Positions 20,154 through 28,891 of a stretch of 64,000 bases of DNA are shown here, piece after piece. The stretch comes from Candidatus Nitrosocaldaceae archaeon (lineage in GTDB: Archaea; Thermoproteota; Nitrososphaeria; Nitrososphaerales; Nitrosocaldaceae). Under the pieces are notes generated by a model, which was not told the DNA's origin, did not search any database, and saw only the letters and a list, made by a program, of their open reading frames with translations. The DNA lies in the NCBI GenBank assembly GCA_026002835.1, contig BPGC01000003.1, positions 62,001-126,000 on the forward strand, in the 5' to 3' direction. The first letter of the stretch is position 1. The number at the start of each line of letters is the position of its first letter. The translations under genes and the position numbers were made by a program.

Positions 20154-21233
20154 TTAAAACTTATCATGTATATGTAACTTTATAACATCTAATATTATTT
20201 TACGAACCTTATTGTTGATTATATATGCTATACTTGGATTTGTTCGCTCATTATCACCATTGATAAACTCTTTGATATATAATCCACCTTCTGCTCTTAT
20301 TATGAATTCTGCTCTTCTCTTACTTATTATATTGTATTGAATATCTTTAATTCTTCTTATTCTAATTATATCCGCTCTTCTATGCTTAACTCTAGTTGGT
20401 GTCTTTTGAACTATTGGCTTATTGATCAATTCTTTGACTTTTATTAATGCTTCTTCATCTATGTTAGAAAGAAAGGTTACTAACGCTCTATACGTTTTGT
20501 CATAAGATAACGATTTTAATCTTCTTACTTCATCTTTATTGCTAAAGTGTAAACCTTTAACATTAACATATTTACCTCTGTTTATCTCCTCTTCTATTAG
20601 ATCAAGAGATATACTCCTTCTCTTAGGATATTTTATCTCAATTATAAAAGGTCTGTAATCTAAGCATCTAACATCTATATCTTCTCTTCCTGCTGCGTGA
20701 ATTGCCGAATCTTTTCCTCTACTATATTTAAGGATAGGTTTAGCTATCAATTCTTGTATAGAAGTTCTATATAACTTTCCTCTTCCTTTACATAATTCAC
20801 AACCATCTATACATTTACATAACCATCTAGCTTGAGGTATTCCTCTAACCAATTTTTTATATCCTCCGTAGATATAAAGACTTTTTATCTCTAATCTATA
20901 AGAATTATTTATTAAATCTATCAGTATGGTTATATGAGGATCATGCTTATCTATAATCTTATTAAAATCATTGGCCAATAATTTACTGATCTCTTTATTA
21001 AGATACTTTTTTAATGATATGAATTTATTAGTAAATGCTTCGTCTTTCTCGATTATATACTCAGGAAGGATTATACCAACAAGAAATGTATTAAATTCTA
21101 TGTTAGCAATTTGTTTTTTAAGCTTGTTGTATATATGATAAGCATTGATTGATATATTATTGCATATATCACATTTGTTAGATGCGTAGAGATTAAGTGA
21201 TGTTCTATTTATACATATATTGCATAAATTCAT
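20154..21233 (-). CDS. pus10: tRNA pseudouridine synthase Pus10
   Basis: Archaeal Pus10 makes pseudouridine 54 and 55 in the T loop of tRNA. The 359-residue protein has an N-terminal zinc site (C4, C7, C21, C24), a THUMP-like middle region, a second cysteine cluster CKCIDGCELCKG near 140, and the catalytic GREDIDVR motif at 182-189. YIKEFINGDNERTNPS near the C terminus is also typical. The length is somewhat short for the family, in line with other thaumarchaeal copies. Confidence 0.9.
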   Translation of the reverse strand: MNLCNICINRTSLNLYASNKCDICNNISINAYHIYNKLKKQIANIEFNTFLVGIILPEYIIEKDEAFTNKFISLKKYLNKEISKLLANDFNKIIDKHDPHITILIDLINNSYRLEIKSLYIYGGYKKLVRGIPQARWLCKCIDGCELCKGRGKLYRTSIQELIAKPILKYSRGKDSAIHAAGREDIDVRCLDYRPFIIEIKYPKRRSISLDLIEEEINRGKYVNVKGLHFSNKDEVRRLKSLSYDKTYRALVTFLSNIDEEALIKVKELINKPIVQKTPTRVKHRRADIIRIRRIKDIQYNIISKRRAEFIIRAEGGLYIKEFINGDNERTNPSIAYIINNKVRKIILDVIKLHIHDKF

Positions 21234-21266
21234 CTAAAATCTATTATTCAGAATAACTCTATATAA

Positions 21267-21413
21267 TTACTCTCCATTAACAATATCATCATTTATTATC
21301 TGTTCATCAATAGTTATACATGTTATAGTTGTACAATCTGGTTTCAATTCTTCTGGAAGTATTGCTGATATCTTACCTTCTCTATCATAACATATAATAA
21401 TTTTATTACTCAT
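21267..21413 (-). CDS. Small hypothetical protein (48 aa)
   Basis: An open frame from ATG 21413 encodes 48 residues, beginning MSNKIIICYDREGKISAIL and ending acidic (DDIVNGE). Codon choice resembles that of its neighbours. It ends 33 bases before pus10 on the same strand, with AT-rich TATA-like sequence upstream. I do not recognise it; it could be a spurious frame. Confidence 0.4.
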   Translation of the reverse strand: MSNKIIICYDREGKISAILPEELKPDCTTITCITIDEQIINDDIVNGE

Positions 21414-21509
21414 ATATACAATATATTAGTCTACATATTTATAATTTTTATATAAATATTATAGTAATATGTTATTACTATAAATGTTAATGTATTATAT
21501 GAGTTGTGA

Positions 21510-21557
21510 TGCCGCCGGTGAGATTTGAACTCATGACATCAAGAGATATCCCCCGTT
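21510..21557 (-). tRNA. Orphan 3' half of a class II tRNA (tRNA-Leu-like)
   Basis: On the minus strand this holds an anticodon-stem 3' strand, a long variable arm (stem GATAT/ATGTC, loop CTCTTG), a T arm with TTCAAAT loop, an acceptor strand CGGCGGC and discriminator A73. No matching GCCGCCG 5' half lies within several hundred bases upstream. It is most likely the attachment-site remnant left by an element that integrated into a tRNA gene. A trans-spliced half gene is a less likely alternative. A TATA-like TATTTAAATA lies upstream. Confidence 0.6.
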
Positions 21558-21840
21558 ATAAATACCACCATTTATTTTTTATTTAAATATATAATGCTTA
21601 AACCTTAGAAATAAGGTATTAAATCCTTCTTATCTGTTATGTAATAATGATGAAGATAATCTATCTAGAAGAGGAGCATGTATTACAATTAAGGAATAGT
21701 ATTAACCTTGATAATAATTATCTTTCTAAAAGTTCATTACTATATATACTAGATGGTATAAAGGTTCTGTTAAGTTAAGGGACATGACTATTTAAACGAA
21801 AGACTTAAAGCTCCCTATTACCTAATAATAAGTGGTAGGT

Positions 21841-22791
21841 ATGTCAGGCTCTAAATGGATTGTTAATGATATAGTTTGTAGAGATAGTAGATATCTTACA
21901 GATTTTATTAAACCAGAGAGTGTTGCCCTAACTATTACATCTCCCCCTTATAGAAATGCAATAGACTATGACACTCATATTGCAAACAACAAACAACGTT
22001 ATAGGGGTAAATGCATATGGGGGACGAATGAGTCAGATACAAAAGAATATCTAAAAATAATGAAGAGCATATTTGATCAAGTTTATGAAGTTACAATACC
22101 AGGTGGATATTGTTGTATTGTGATAGGTTATGAAGTAGTTAAAGGTGAAATAATTCCTTTACCTAGTCTCTTATTAGCAAAACTTCTTTCAGATAGAAAG
22201 AAGAAATGGAAGTTACGAGAAGAAATAATTTGGAATAAGGTAACAGCTGGAAGAAACGGAGTAGGTAACAGATTTAGTGTAACTGCTAAATCGTTAAAAT
22301 CAAAGACAACACATTTCCTAAACTATTATGCTAATATTATGCATGAATATATCTTTGTATTAAGTAAGGGAGATACAAAAGTAAGAATCAATAAAGAAGA
22401 TACATTACAGAGAATTATGAAATTAAAATTACATCCATATGTTTATAGAGAATTGGCTAATTCGGTATGGAATATAGCACCTGTACCTCCTAGGTCCATA
22501 GATCATCCATGCCCATTCCCTGAACAAATACCCTGGAGATTAATCCAATTATATTCAAACCCTAATGATGTAGTACTTGATCCTATGAATGGAAGCGGGC
22601 AAACTACAAAAGTAGCCAAATATCTTAATAGGCAATTTATAGGTGTTGATAAAATAGAAAAATATGTAGAGTTAGCCAAGAAAAGACTCGATGAACCTCC
22701 TAATTTATCAACATTATTATGGATTGAAAAATGGGGGTCCATGGATACATCTACATGGAAAGAACAATCATTAGAAAAATATTCATGCTAA
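21841..22791 (+). CDS. DNA methyltransferase, TSPPY type (probably N4-cytosine)
   Basis: I choose ATG 21841 over the GTG three codons upstream; a TATTTAAAC box lies about 45 bases before it. The 316-residue protein has catalytic motif IV TSPPY (33-37) ahead of the SAM motif DPMNGSGQT near 246, the beta-group order. TSPPY is usual for N4-cytosine enzymes. The C terminus FIGVDKIEKYVELAKKRL completes motif I. It opens the accessory island next to two unknown genes, one of which could be a partner nuclease. It may equally be an orphan enzyme. Confidence 0.85.
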   Translation: MSGSKWIVNDIVCRDSRYLTDFIKPESVALTITSPPYRNAIDYDTHIANNKQRYRGKCIWGTNESDTKEYLKIMKSIFDQVYEVTIPGGYCCIVIGYEVVKGEIIPLPSLLLAKLLSDRKKKWKLREEIIWNKVTAGRNGVGNRFSVTAKSLKSKTTHFLNYYANIMHEYIFVLSKGDTKVRINKEDTLQRIMKLKLHPYVYRELANSVWNIAPVPPRSIDHPCPFPEQIPWRLIQLYSNPNDVVLDPMNGSGQTTKVAKYLNRQFIGVDKIEKYVELAKKRLDEPPNLSTLLWIEKWGSMDTSTWKEQSLEKYSC

Positions 22792-22888
22792 CGATGCTAG
22801 AGAAAAGCATATAAAGTATAACTACGTATATACTAGCATAAGTACGCTAAAGATAAATGCGAAAGCAACTCGGAGATTTGAAACGCTC

Positions 22889-23488
22889 GTGATCTCTGAT
22901 AAAATTGAGTTAGAGGGTTTTTCTAGATATCTTGTTGAGTTAGAGGGCAGCCAACTTTCATCTAGAGATGAGTCTGTAAAGCAATTAACATTAGAAATAG
23001 GTTTAGACGGCTCGATTATAATTAAGATTGAAAAAGTAGCAGAGGAAAACACTGAGACGATGGTTAAAAGATTATTGAATTTACTACCTCCTGGTTACGA
23101 ACTTTATCATATAACAGACTCCGCTAAAATAATCAAAGGAGTTAGAGGCAAATATTATCATTTTAAACATAAAGTCAAAAGTGATTATATTTCCTTTAAT
23201 ATAGGAGCTGGAGGCAAACCATACAAGATCGTTTTGGGTAGTTTATATGATGTGAACTCTAAAATTCGGATAGTATTAGAGAACATACCAAATGGACCGT
23301 TTAAGAAAGCTGATATGGTTCATGTACTTCCTCAAAGTATAGTTGAAAATAGGCAACCTATTAAAGCAGCATTGGATATATTAGAGAAAGAGGGGTATGT
23401 TAGAAAAATAAGTGCAGATAGTGTCTCAGAACAATACGTAAGGACTGATAAACCAATACCACAAACTAAACTTTCAAGAATAGAATAA
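22889..23488 (+). CDS. Unknown protein with C-terminal winged helix
   Basis: This 199-residue protein starts at GTG 22889. The N-terminal two thirds is beta-rich (LTLEIGLDGSIIIKIEKV, YHITDSAKIIKGVRGKYY). From about 145 the sequence FKKADMVHVLPQSIVENRQPIKAALDILEKEGYVRKI reads as a winged helix. I see no nuclease motif. It lies between the methyltransferase and a smaller unknown gene on the same strand, so it may be a regulator or the specificity part of that cassette. A function cannot be given. Confidence 0.65.
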   Translation: MISDKIELEGFSRYLVELEGSQLSSRDESVKQLTLEIGLDGSIIIKIEKVAEENTETMVKRLLNLLPPGYELYHITDSAKIIKGVRGKYYHFKHKVKSDYISFNIGAGGKPYKIVLGSLYDVNSKIRIVLENIPNGPFKKADMVHVLPQSIVENRQPIKAALDILEKEGYVRKISADSVSEQYVRTDKPIPQTKLSRIE

Positions 23489-23503
23489 GGGGTGTTAGTA
23501 ATT

Positions 23504-23725
23504 TTGGCTAAGATAATTAGAAAAGAACTTGAAGGATATGTGAATGATTATTTTATAGAACATGGGATTGAATTTAGATGTAAGATAACAGATATTGATT
23601 ACTATGGTATATTATTCGAGATCGAACCAATTAAGAATACACAATCTTATTTCGATGCTATAGAAATGGCTAGTATGTTTATAGATAAGTATGTCATAGA
23701 ACACATGCCAAACTATAATAATTGA
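23504..23725 (+). CDS. Small acidic hypothetical protein
   Basis: I prefer the TTG at 23504, which follows GGGGTG by nine bases and gives 73 residues beginning AKIIRKELEGYVNDYF. The GTG at 23492 is possible. The protein alternates beta strands (EFRCKITDIDYYGILFEIEPI) and helices, acidic overall. It follows the previous unknown gene by 15 bases and precedes the tRNA by 9. No family is recognised. Confidence 0.55.
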   Translation: MAKIIRKELEGYVNDYFIEHGIEFRCKITDIDYYGILFEIEPIKNTQSYFDAIEMASMFIDKYVIEHMPNYNN

Positions 23726-23734
23726 ATAAGAAAT

Positions 23735-23809
23735 GGGGGCGTAAGTTAGTCTGGAGAGACTGAGGGTCTGCTAAACCCTTAGTCGTGGGTTCAAATCCCA
23801 TCGCCCCCA
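23735..23809 (+). tRNA. tRNA with anticodon GCU but class I (short variable loop) form
   Basis: The cloverleaf is complete: acceptor GGGGGCG/CGCCCCC, D stem AGTT/GACT, anticodon stem AGGGT/ACCCT with loop CTGCTAA, a 5-base variable loop TAGTC, and T arm GTGGG/CCCAT around TTCAAAT; discriminator A73. The anticodon GCU reads serine AGC/AGU, yet archaeal tRNA-Ser normally has a long variable arm and G73. A20, C35 and U36 are elements used by bacterial arginyl-tRNA synthetase. It lies in the accessory island, so the amino acid it carries is uncertain. Confidence 0.85.
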
Positions 23810-23866
23810 CTATAGATCAATATTAATAGTATTATGCATTATTTAATTCAATCGTATGTAATTGTA

Positions 23867-24178
23867 TTATTTATCTATGTTATCTTCGGCTATTTTCTTC
23901 TCTAATCTCTTTTCCCATTCATGATAAGTAATACTGCCTTTCTCTTCTAGTATTTCTATTAATGAAGTTACCATTTTATCTACTACTTCAAGTTTAGTAA
24001 ATAGATCTTCAGCTATAGGCTGTCCTTTTTCATTTATGAAATATCCTCTATCTGATAGATATGCTATGACTATATTTCTAATTACTTCAGAATCACTCTC
24101 TCCTATTCTATTCTTAAAGTCTTTATCTAAAATATCCCATATTCCATCTGGTAATGAAACATATACTCTTCTAGTCAT
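23867..24178 (-). CDS. Ribbon-helix-helix protein linked to the transposase
   Basis: This 103-residue protein starts TRRVYVSLPDGIWDIL, a basic beta strand, followed by the two helices NRIGESDSEVIRNIVIAYL, which is the CopG/MetJ DNA-binding pattern. The rest is an acidic helical tail. Its ATG overlaps the transposase stop by 4 bases, so both are co-translated. RHH dimers bind short palindromes, and one covers the promoter of this operon (25102-25119), so autoregulation of transposition is a reasonable inference. Confidence 0.8.
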   Translation of the reverse strand: MTRRVYVSLPDGIWDILDKDFKNRIGESDSEVIRNIVIAYLSDRGYFINEKGQPIAEDLFTKLEVVDKMVTSLIEILEEKGSITYHEWEKRLEKKIAEDNIDK

Positions 24179-25071
24179 AAATTCTCAACCTCTATAACTT
24201 GTTGGTCTAAAGATTCTATCTCTTTGCTTGTATTATATTTGTGAGCTTCTTTTATCAACTCTCTCCATCCTTTAATCTCTATACCAGCTTCTTGTGCTGG
24301 TGTTTTCTTTATCGCTTGGTGTTTTCTACAAAAGTTGTAATGTATTATATAACCATCTAGTAAGGTTTGAGCTGTGTTATCATTCTTTAATCCTCGCATT
24401 GGCTTTAATCTATCCTTTAGTGTTCCATGTAACCTTTCTATTATGTTATTAGTCTCTCTAGCTCTTATTCCTACTCTCCTTACCCATTCTACTCTGTTAG
24501 CCTTATATCTTGAGTAGAATACTTTACTAAAAGCTTCATCATAAGCAAATGAACCATCTGTAAAGAATGCTATTGGTCTTTGTTTCTCTAATGCTTGTTT
24601 GAATACTAATTTAGCATTCTCACTATTTCTACCACTACTAAGCAGATGTGCTACTATGAATCTAGTATCCTCATCTATAGTTTCCCAAAAGAATCTACCC
24701 TTACCATCAACCTTAATCTCAGTTTCATCATGATGATATTTACCAGATAGTTTTGGCTTTAAAGTCTTAACATACTCTGATACTAATCTAGAATATTTTT
24801 GTATCCAACTCCATATAGTAACTTGGCTTATCTTCTCTCCATAAATATCTTCTATTTGTTGAGATACTTTTCTTACAGATAATCCTTCAAAATACATATT
24901 CAATGCTGTTACAATTATATGATCTGGTACTCTCATTCTAGGAAATGAATTACCATTATCAAAGAATTTATGCTTACAAGACTTGCATAAGTATCTTTGT
25001 GAACCTTTCATTATACCATTCTTAACTATATTGTTTGAACCACAATGCTTACATGTTAATGCTTTTTGCAT
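24175..25071 (-). CDS. DDE transposase with N-terminal zinc ribbon (IS6-like)
   Basis: This intact 298-residue transposase has a zinc ribbon (C7, C10, C29, C32), a helix-turn-helix region around 55-90 (LSVRKVSQQI... VTIWSWIQKY) and catalytic residues D115 (HHDETEIKV), D172 (FFTDGSFAYDEAF) and E212 (NNIIERLHGTLKDR). It forms an operon with the downstream ribbon-helix-helix gene. I could not find convincing terminal inverted repeats, so the element ends are undefined. It abuts the truncated helicase fragment. Confidence 0.88.
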   Translation of the reverse strand: MQKALTCKHCGSNNIVKNGIMKGSQRYLCKSCKHKFFDNGNSFPRMRVPDHIIVTALNMYFEGLSVRKVSQQIEDIYGEKISQVTIWSWIQKYSRLVSEYVKTLKPKLSGKYHHDETEIKVDGKGRFFWETIDEDTRFIVAHLLSSGRNSENAKLVFKQALEKQRPIAFFTDGSFAYDEAFSKVFYSRYKANRVEWVRRVGIRARETNNIIERLHGTLKDRLKPMRGLKNDNTAQTLLDGYIIHYNFCRKHQAIKKTPAQEAGIEIKGWRELIKEAHKYNTSKEIESLDQQVIEVENL

Positions 25072-25094
25072 ATCTATATTAAGACTAAACCGTT

Positions 25095-25130
25095 ATTTAA
25101 ATGTAACGTATATGTTACAAATATGTTACA
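25095..25130 (-). promoter_or_regulatory. Promoter and palindromic operator of the transposase operon
   Basis: The minus-strand TATA box ATTTAAAT (25095-25102) is centred about 27 bases before the transposase ATG, which implies a leaderless transcript. Overlapping its upstream BRE side is a perfect-arm palindrome TGTAAC-6-GTTACA (25102-25119), with a third half-site TGTTACA at 25124-25130. The layout suits a repressor that blocks TFB/TBP. The obvious candidate is the ribbon-helix-helix protein of the same operon. Confidence 0.6.
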
Positions 25131-25165
25131 GTAGAAATTTTAATAATTTATCTATGTCCTTTAAC

Positions 25166-26074
25166 TTAACAGAACCCATTAGTTGCTATCTTTATATATA
25201 TGCTAAAATCTTTAGGCATAGCATGCTCTCCTAAGTGAGATGCATCTAACCCAATAGTCTCGTTTATAGCCATTAATCTTTTGTTTAACTTCTCAAAGAC
25301 AGATAGGAAATGAGTTAGACTAGAAGGATTATCTGGATCTCTATTAGATGGCAATATATTTAGTAGATATACTTCATCATATTTAGAACCTAGTCTATCA
25401 ACTCTACCAGCCCTCTGTATCAATATTACTGGATTCCATGGAAAGTCATAATTTATTACATATTGTGCATTCTGTAGATTCTGCCCAGCACTCAACTTAT
25501 CCGTAGTTACAAGTATGCCACCTCCCTTCTTAAAGTCTTTTATTATCTTGCTATCATTACTAAAGTTGCCATCTCTATCTATACACTTTATACCAGATAC
25601 TAGCATAACATCATTTATGTAATTCTTAATAGCATTATATAGATAGAAAGCGGTATCATAATATTGTGAAAATATTATAATACCATTATTCTCATTTATC
25701 TTATCATATATCACTTTTATATTAGTAATGAATGTATTAGATTTGTAATCTTCATGTTTAAAGAGCAACCTTTGTAATTGTTCTTTATCTCTAATACAAC
25801 TAGAGATAAACGCTTTTACTTCTTCATCCACTAATTTACACCTCGCTTTAACTTCTTCATCCTTAAATACTTCTTCTGGCTTCGGCAACTCTTCATCCTC
25901 TTCCTCATCATACAGTTGTAATATATCATCTTTCATCGTTGGAGGTATAAAATATCCTTTCTCCTTTGCATAAAATACCGCTATATCTATATACTCTATT
26001 ATTCTATTTAATGTTTGATTATATGCATATAAACTACTCTCTAATCCTCTTATCATACTCTTGCAATATCTCAT
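25166..26074 (-). pseudogene. Snf2-like helicase, C-terminal fragment
   Basis: The 302 codons hold the second RecA domain of a superfamily 2 helicase: GIIIFSQYYDTA, GGGILVTTDKLSAGQNLQNA (motif V), VINYDFPWNPVILIQRAGRVDRLGS (motif VI). No first RecA domain with Walker A is joined to it. The N-terminal side runs into the primase relic, and the C-terminal side stops abruptly beside the transposase. Such Snf2-like helicases occur in defence islands (for example DISARM-type), but this is only a remnant. Confidence 0.75.
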
Positions 26075-27192
26075 ACATCTCTATCTCTAAATGATCCTTC
26101 TTCTTTGCTATGTATTCATTAAGCTCTCTAACCAATATGTTATAGTTTATCTCTTCCCATTTACATTTGTTCCAATGATACCAATTACCTTTAGTCTCAT
26201 CCCTATTTGCTTGCTTCTCCATAACATATACATAGTCTTTGATAAACTCTGCTTCCTTGTTATTATCAAGATCATACCTTAATAATCCTAATGCTAAATT
26301 ATATGCCTTAGAATAACCTAGACTCTTTAATATTATAAGCATATCCTCATCTCTCTCTTTGATACCAAATATCTTTGATAATGTATTTGCTAACTCTTCT
26401 CTAACCTCTTTAGCAAGCTTATATCCTGATATTCTTTCAATAGATTGCTTATATGTCTGCTCTACACATTGCTTTATCCTATTATCTCTTTCTTCATCAT
26501 TAAATGCTATGCATAAGCATTCTACAATAAGTTTAGCAAACTCTATATCATACCCTTTCTTTCTTAGATAACCAGATAATGCTAAGCATATTAGATCTCT
26601 AACTCCTTGCTTATAGTATGGTTCTAATGCTAATCCTAGATCCTCTAACAGTTTTATAATCTCTTTTGCTTTCTTATATATCTCATAATCTATCTTTATA
26701 ACTATGTAATGGTTGTATATGTTTATATTTTTGCTAGCGATTATAGCTCCTTTGCTCTATAATCTCTATACCTATGAACTTATCGAATATTTTATTCTCT
26801 CTCTTATCCTCTGGCATACCAACTACTTCTAATACTATATGCTGCCCTCCATTAATTGAATCACTAGTTAGAGTAGCAGTATTAACATTAAGATATGCCA
26901 TTATGAGATCGAATATCTTCCTAACCTGCTCTATGCTTAGACCTATACCTTTCTTTACCTTATTATTCTCAAGGTCAAAGATCACTATATACTTACCATT
27001 AGGTTGCTTCCCTGCTAGTAAACCTACTTTACCTCTATTCTCTATATGCTTTAGTATCTTCTCTTTAGGATATACCTTTTTACCATCAAAGTAATTACTA
27101 TAGTTATATAGCATAGGTGATTTGTCATCGTTATATGGTATTATCGCATACCCTCTATCACATAGATCGTTTACCTTATCCTTGTTATCCAT
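26034..27192 (-). pseudogene. Primase-polymerase (PrimPol) gene with one frameshift
   Basis: The first 152 codons (27192 to 26734) read as a bifunctional primase/polymerase domain: GYAIIPYNDDKSPMLYNYSNYF, VGLLAGKQPNGKYIVIFDLEN with acidic residues, and SINGGQHIVLEV. The frame stops just after GIEIIEQ. The next frame, open from about 26755 to 26034 with no start codon before 26342, continues the expected order (ASKNINIYNHYIVIKIDYE and a long helical C-terminal domain). One indel near 26750 would restore about 385 codons. This is a typical archaeal plasmid or provirus replication protein. Confidence 0.7.
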
Positions 27193-27218
27193 GTCTATAA
27201 TATAATTATAGAATAGGA

Positions 27219-27602
27219 ATGTACAGCGAAGATAGAAGGATAGCTAGTGTGATAAAAGGAGCTAGGTATAGAGAGAACAGATTACCATGTTATATCTGTA
27301 ACTTTGAGTATAACCATATAATAGCGATAACGATAAACAGCTTCAATTACTCAATAGCAATAACAAGCAAAGGTATAAACCAGTTTGGTAATAAAGGAAA
27401 TAACCATTTGTAGATAGCAGAGTATTTTGTATGCGAGAATTGTTGGCATGTATGGAAGATGGTAACGATATTCCATAAAAGCGAAACGGCGTTAGCAATA
27501 GATAAGGTTAGTATGGAAGAGCTTGAAGAGATATTTGGAGAAGAGAGTAAGGAGTTCATAAAAGAGAATTATGTAGATCTCTTAGCAGTTTATGATATAT
27601 AA
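27219..27602 (+). pseudogene. Zinc-finger gene interrupted by an in-frame TAG
   Basis: From ATG 27219 the frame runs 64 codons (with PCYIC near residue 25) to TAG at 27411. It then continues in the same frame for 63 codons with FVCENCWHVW and ALAIDKVSMEELEEIFGEES to a TAA. The CxxC before and CxxC after the stop would make one zinc site, so this was one gene of about 127 residues. A nonsense mutation is the simple reading; read-through or a special UAG meaning is possible but unsupported. Confidence 0.55.
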
Positions 27603-27959
27603 CCATTATCTTTATCCTCTATGCTTAATAGTTCATCTAATGTCTTTCTTTTACTTTTCTCTTCTATCTTCCTTAACAACTCTTCTCCTAGTATTAAGCA
27701 ACCTTTCTCTTTACCAACTAATATAGTCATATATCCCTAACCTATTCAATTCTCTAACTATCGGATCATACTCATTTATAGTTCTAGTTACTATTAATAC
27801 TCTCTTATTCAATACTAATGTTGTTATCAAAGCGAATAGTGTTTTACCAGAGCCTGTAGGATCTTGTAATGCTACTAGTTTATTGCTCCTTAAAGCTTCT
27901 ATTACTTGAGCCTTTAACTCTTCTTGCCATGCTCTTAACTCTATCTCTACTTCCATCAA
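27590..27959 (-). pseudogene. XPD/Rad3-like helicase, N-terminal fragment
   Basis: The first 82 codons start RAWQEELKAQVIEAL and hold Walker A DPTGSGKT and motif Ia VLIVTRTINE, the start of XPD/DinG-type superfamily 2 helicases. After a frameshift near 27730 a 46-codon frame continues with MTILVGKEKGCLILG, which fits the first iron-sulfur cysteine region of XPD. The remaining roughly 500 residues are missing. It is a truncated relic within the accessory island. Confidence 0.6.
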
Positions 27960-28466
27960 TAGATAATTAGAGTGATTAGAGTAGTTGGAGAAGCATTCAT
28001 GGATAGCAGTAATTATCTAACAGAAGCAGAAAGGCTATTGGATAGAGGTTTTGTAATATGCTTAGTAGATAATCTAAGAACCTTAGCTATTAGTTGCTTA
28101 TAAGCAAGAAGAAGCAGAGTATATAACACTATTTATAGCATGTATTAGAGAACAGACATACTATCAGTTCTTTTTAAGGAAGGATATTATAAAGAGGATA
28201 GTAAAGATACCAAGAGATACTATAAAAATTATAGTTGGTAATGCTATTAAATGCATAATAGATAGCAAAGAATGTTATGAGAGAGTTAGAAGAATCTATT
28301 TAGACTAAAGCATAAACCTGAAAGTTATATTATGATAGCAATAACATGCTTTTGGATATTAGCAAAAGTGAGCAATACTATATATTCAGAGGTAGAAATG
28401 CAGCAGTAGTATTTGCTTGGAGTAAAGGGTTACTAGATAGAGAATTAGCAATAGAGAGTGTTTAAT
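27960..28466 (+). pseudogene. Decayed coding remnants, unidentified
   Basis: Frames read DSSNYLTEAERLLDRGFVIC, then after a shift EEAEYITLFIACIREQTYY and later RGRNAAVVFAWSKGLLDREL, each ended by stops. Base use is like coding DNA of the island, but no frame exceeds about 60 codons. I do not recognise the parent protein. From 28467 to 28520 nothing is seen. Confidence 0.35.
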
Positions 28467-28520
28467 AACTATACTATCCATTTTGTTAGATAACTCCACT
28501 CTTTATTTATTATTCTATGA

Positions 28521-28793
28521 ATGAGGAGTTATATAGCAAATAAGAAGGTATTGAAGAAGAAATGCAACTATGAAATATTAACAGTAAAAGAGGTAGCAGA
28601 TAAATGCTATAAGGTTAGAAATGCTAAGAAGAATACTGAATATTTAGTATTAAGCAATTATCAAGCATGTGATTGTATAGCATTTGAGAAGTATAATAAC
28701 TGTAAGCATTTAGAAGCAGTTAAGCAGTATGAAATGGATAAAGAGTTGTTAGATAAAGGAGAGCATACGGAAGAGTTGATAATGCTAGAATAA
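28521..28793 (+). CDS. SWIM zinc-finger protein
   Basis: This 90-residue protein has a SWIM signature in CDCIAFEKYNNCKHLEAV, with the C-x-C-xn-C-x-H ligands near residues 51-65. SWIM modules in archaea bind DNA or protein and often accompany mobile-element or recombination genes (Sws1-like). The protein appears complete but small, so it may be an adaptor. It lies among relics of an integrated element. Confidence 0.7.
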   Translation: MRSYIANKKVLKKKCNYEILTVKEVADKCYKVRNAKKNTEYLVLSNYQACDCIAFEKYNNCKHLEAVKQYEMDKELLDKGEHTEELIMLE

Positions 28794-28840
28794 ACTCCTA
28801 ATATTTTTATATCTGTTAAATATATTAAGAAGATATATAT

Positions 28841-28891
28841 TCTATAGTATTGATGACTTCTATAGTATTGATGACTGAAAAGATTAGAAAC
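28841..28891. repeat. Tandem 18-bp duplication followed by a repeat-like stub
   Basis: TCTATAGTATTGATGACT occurs twice in tandem (28841-28858, 28859-28876). It is followed by GAAAAGATTAGAAAC and then a stretch of unusually high GC for this region (28892-28925). The GAAAC ending and the GC-shifted follow-on recall a single CRISPR repeat-spacer unit, but there is only one copy, so this is only a hint. Confidence 0.35.

Noticed and set aside
21510..23809. The tRNA half and the GCU tRNA as two ends of one element
   Set aside because: Their 3' sequences differ and their strands are opposite, so they are not copies of one attachment core.
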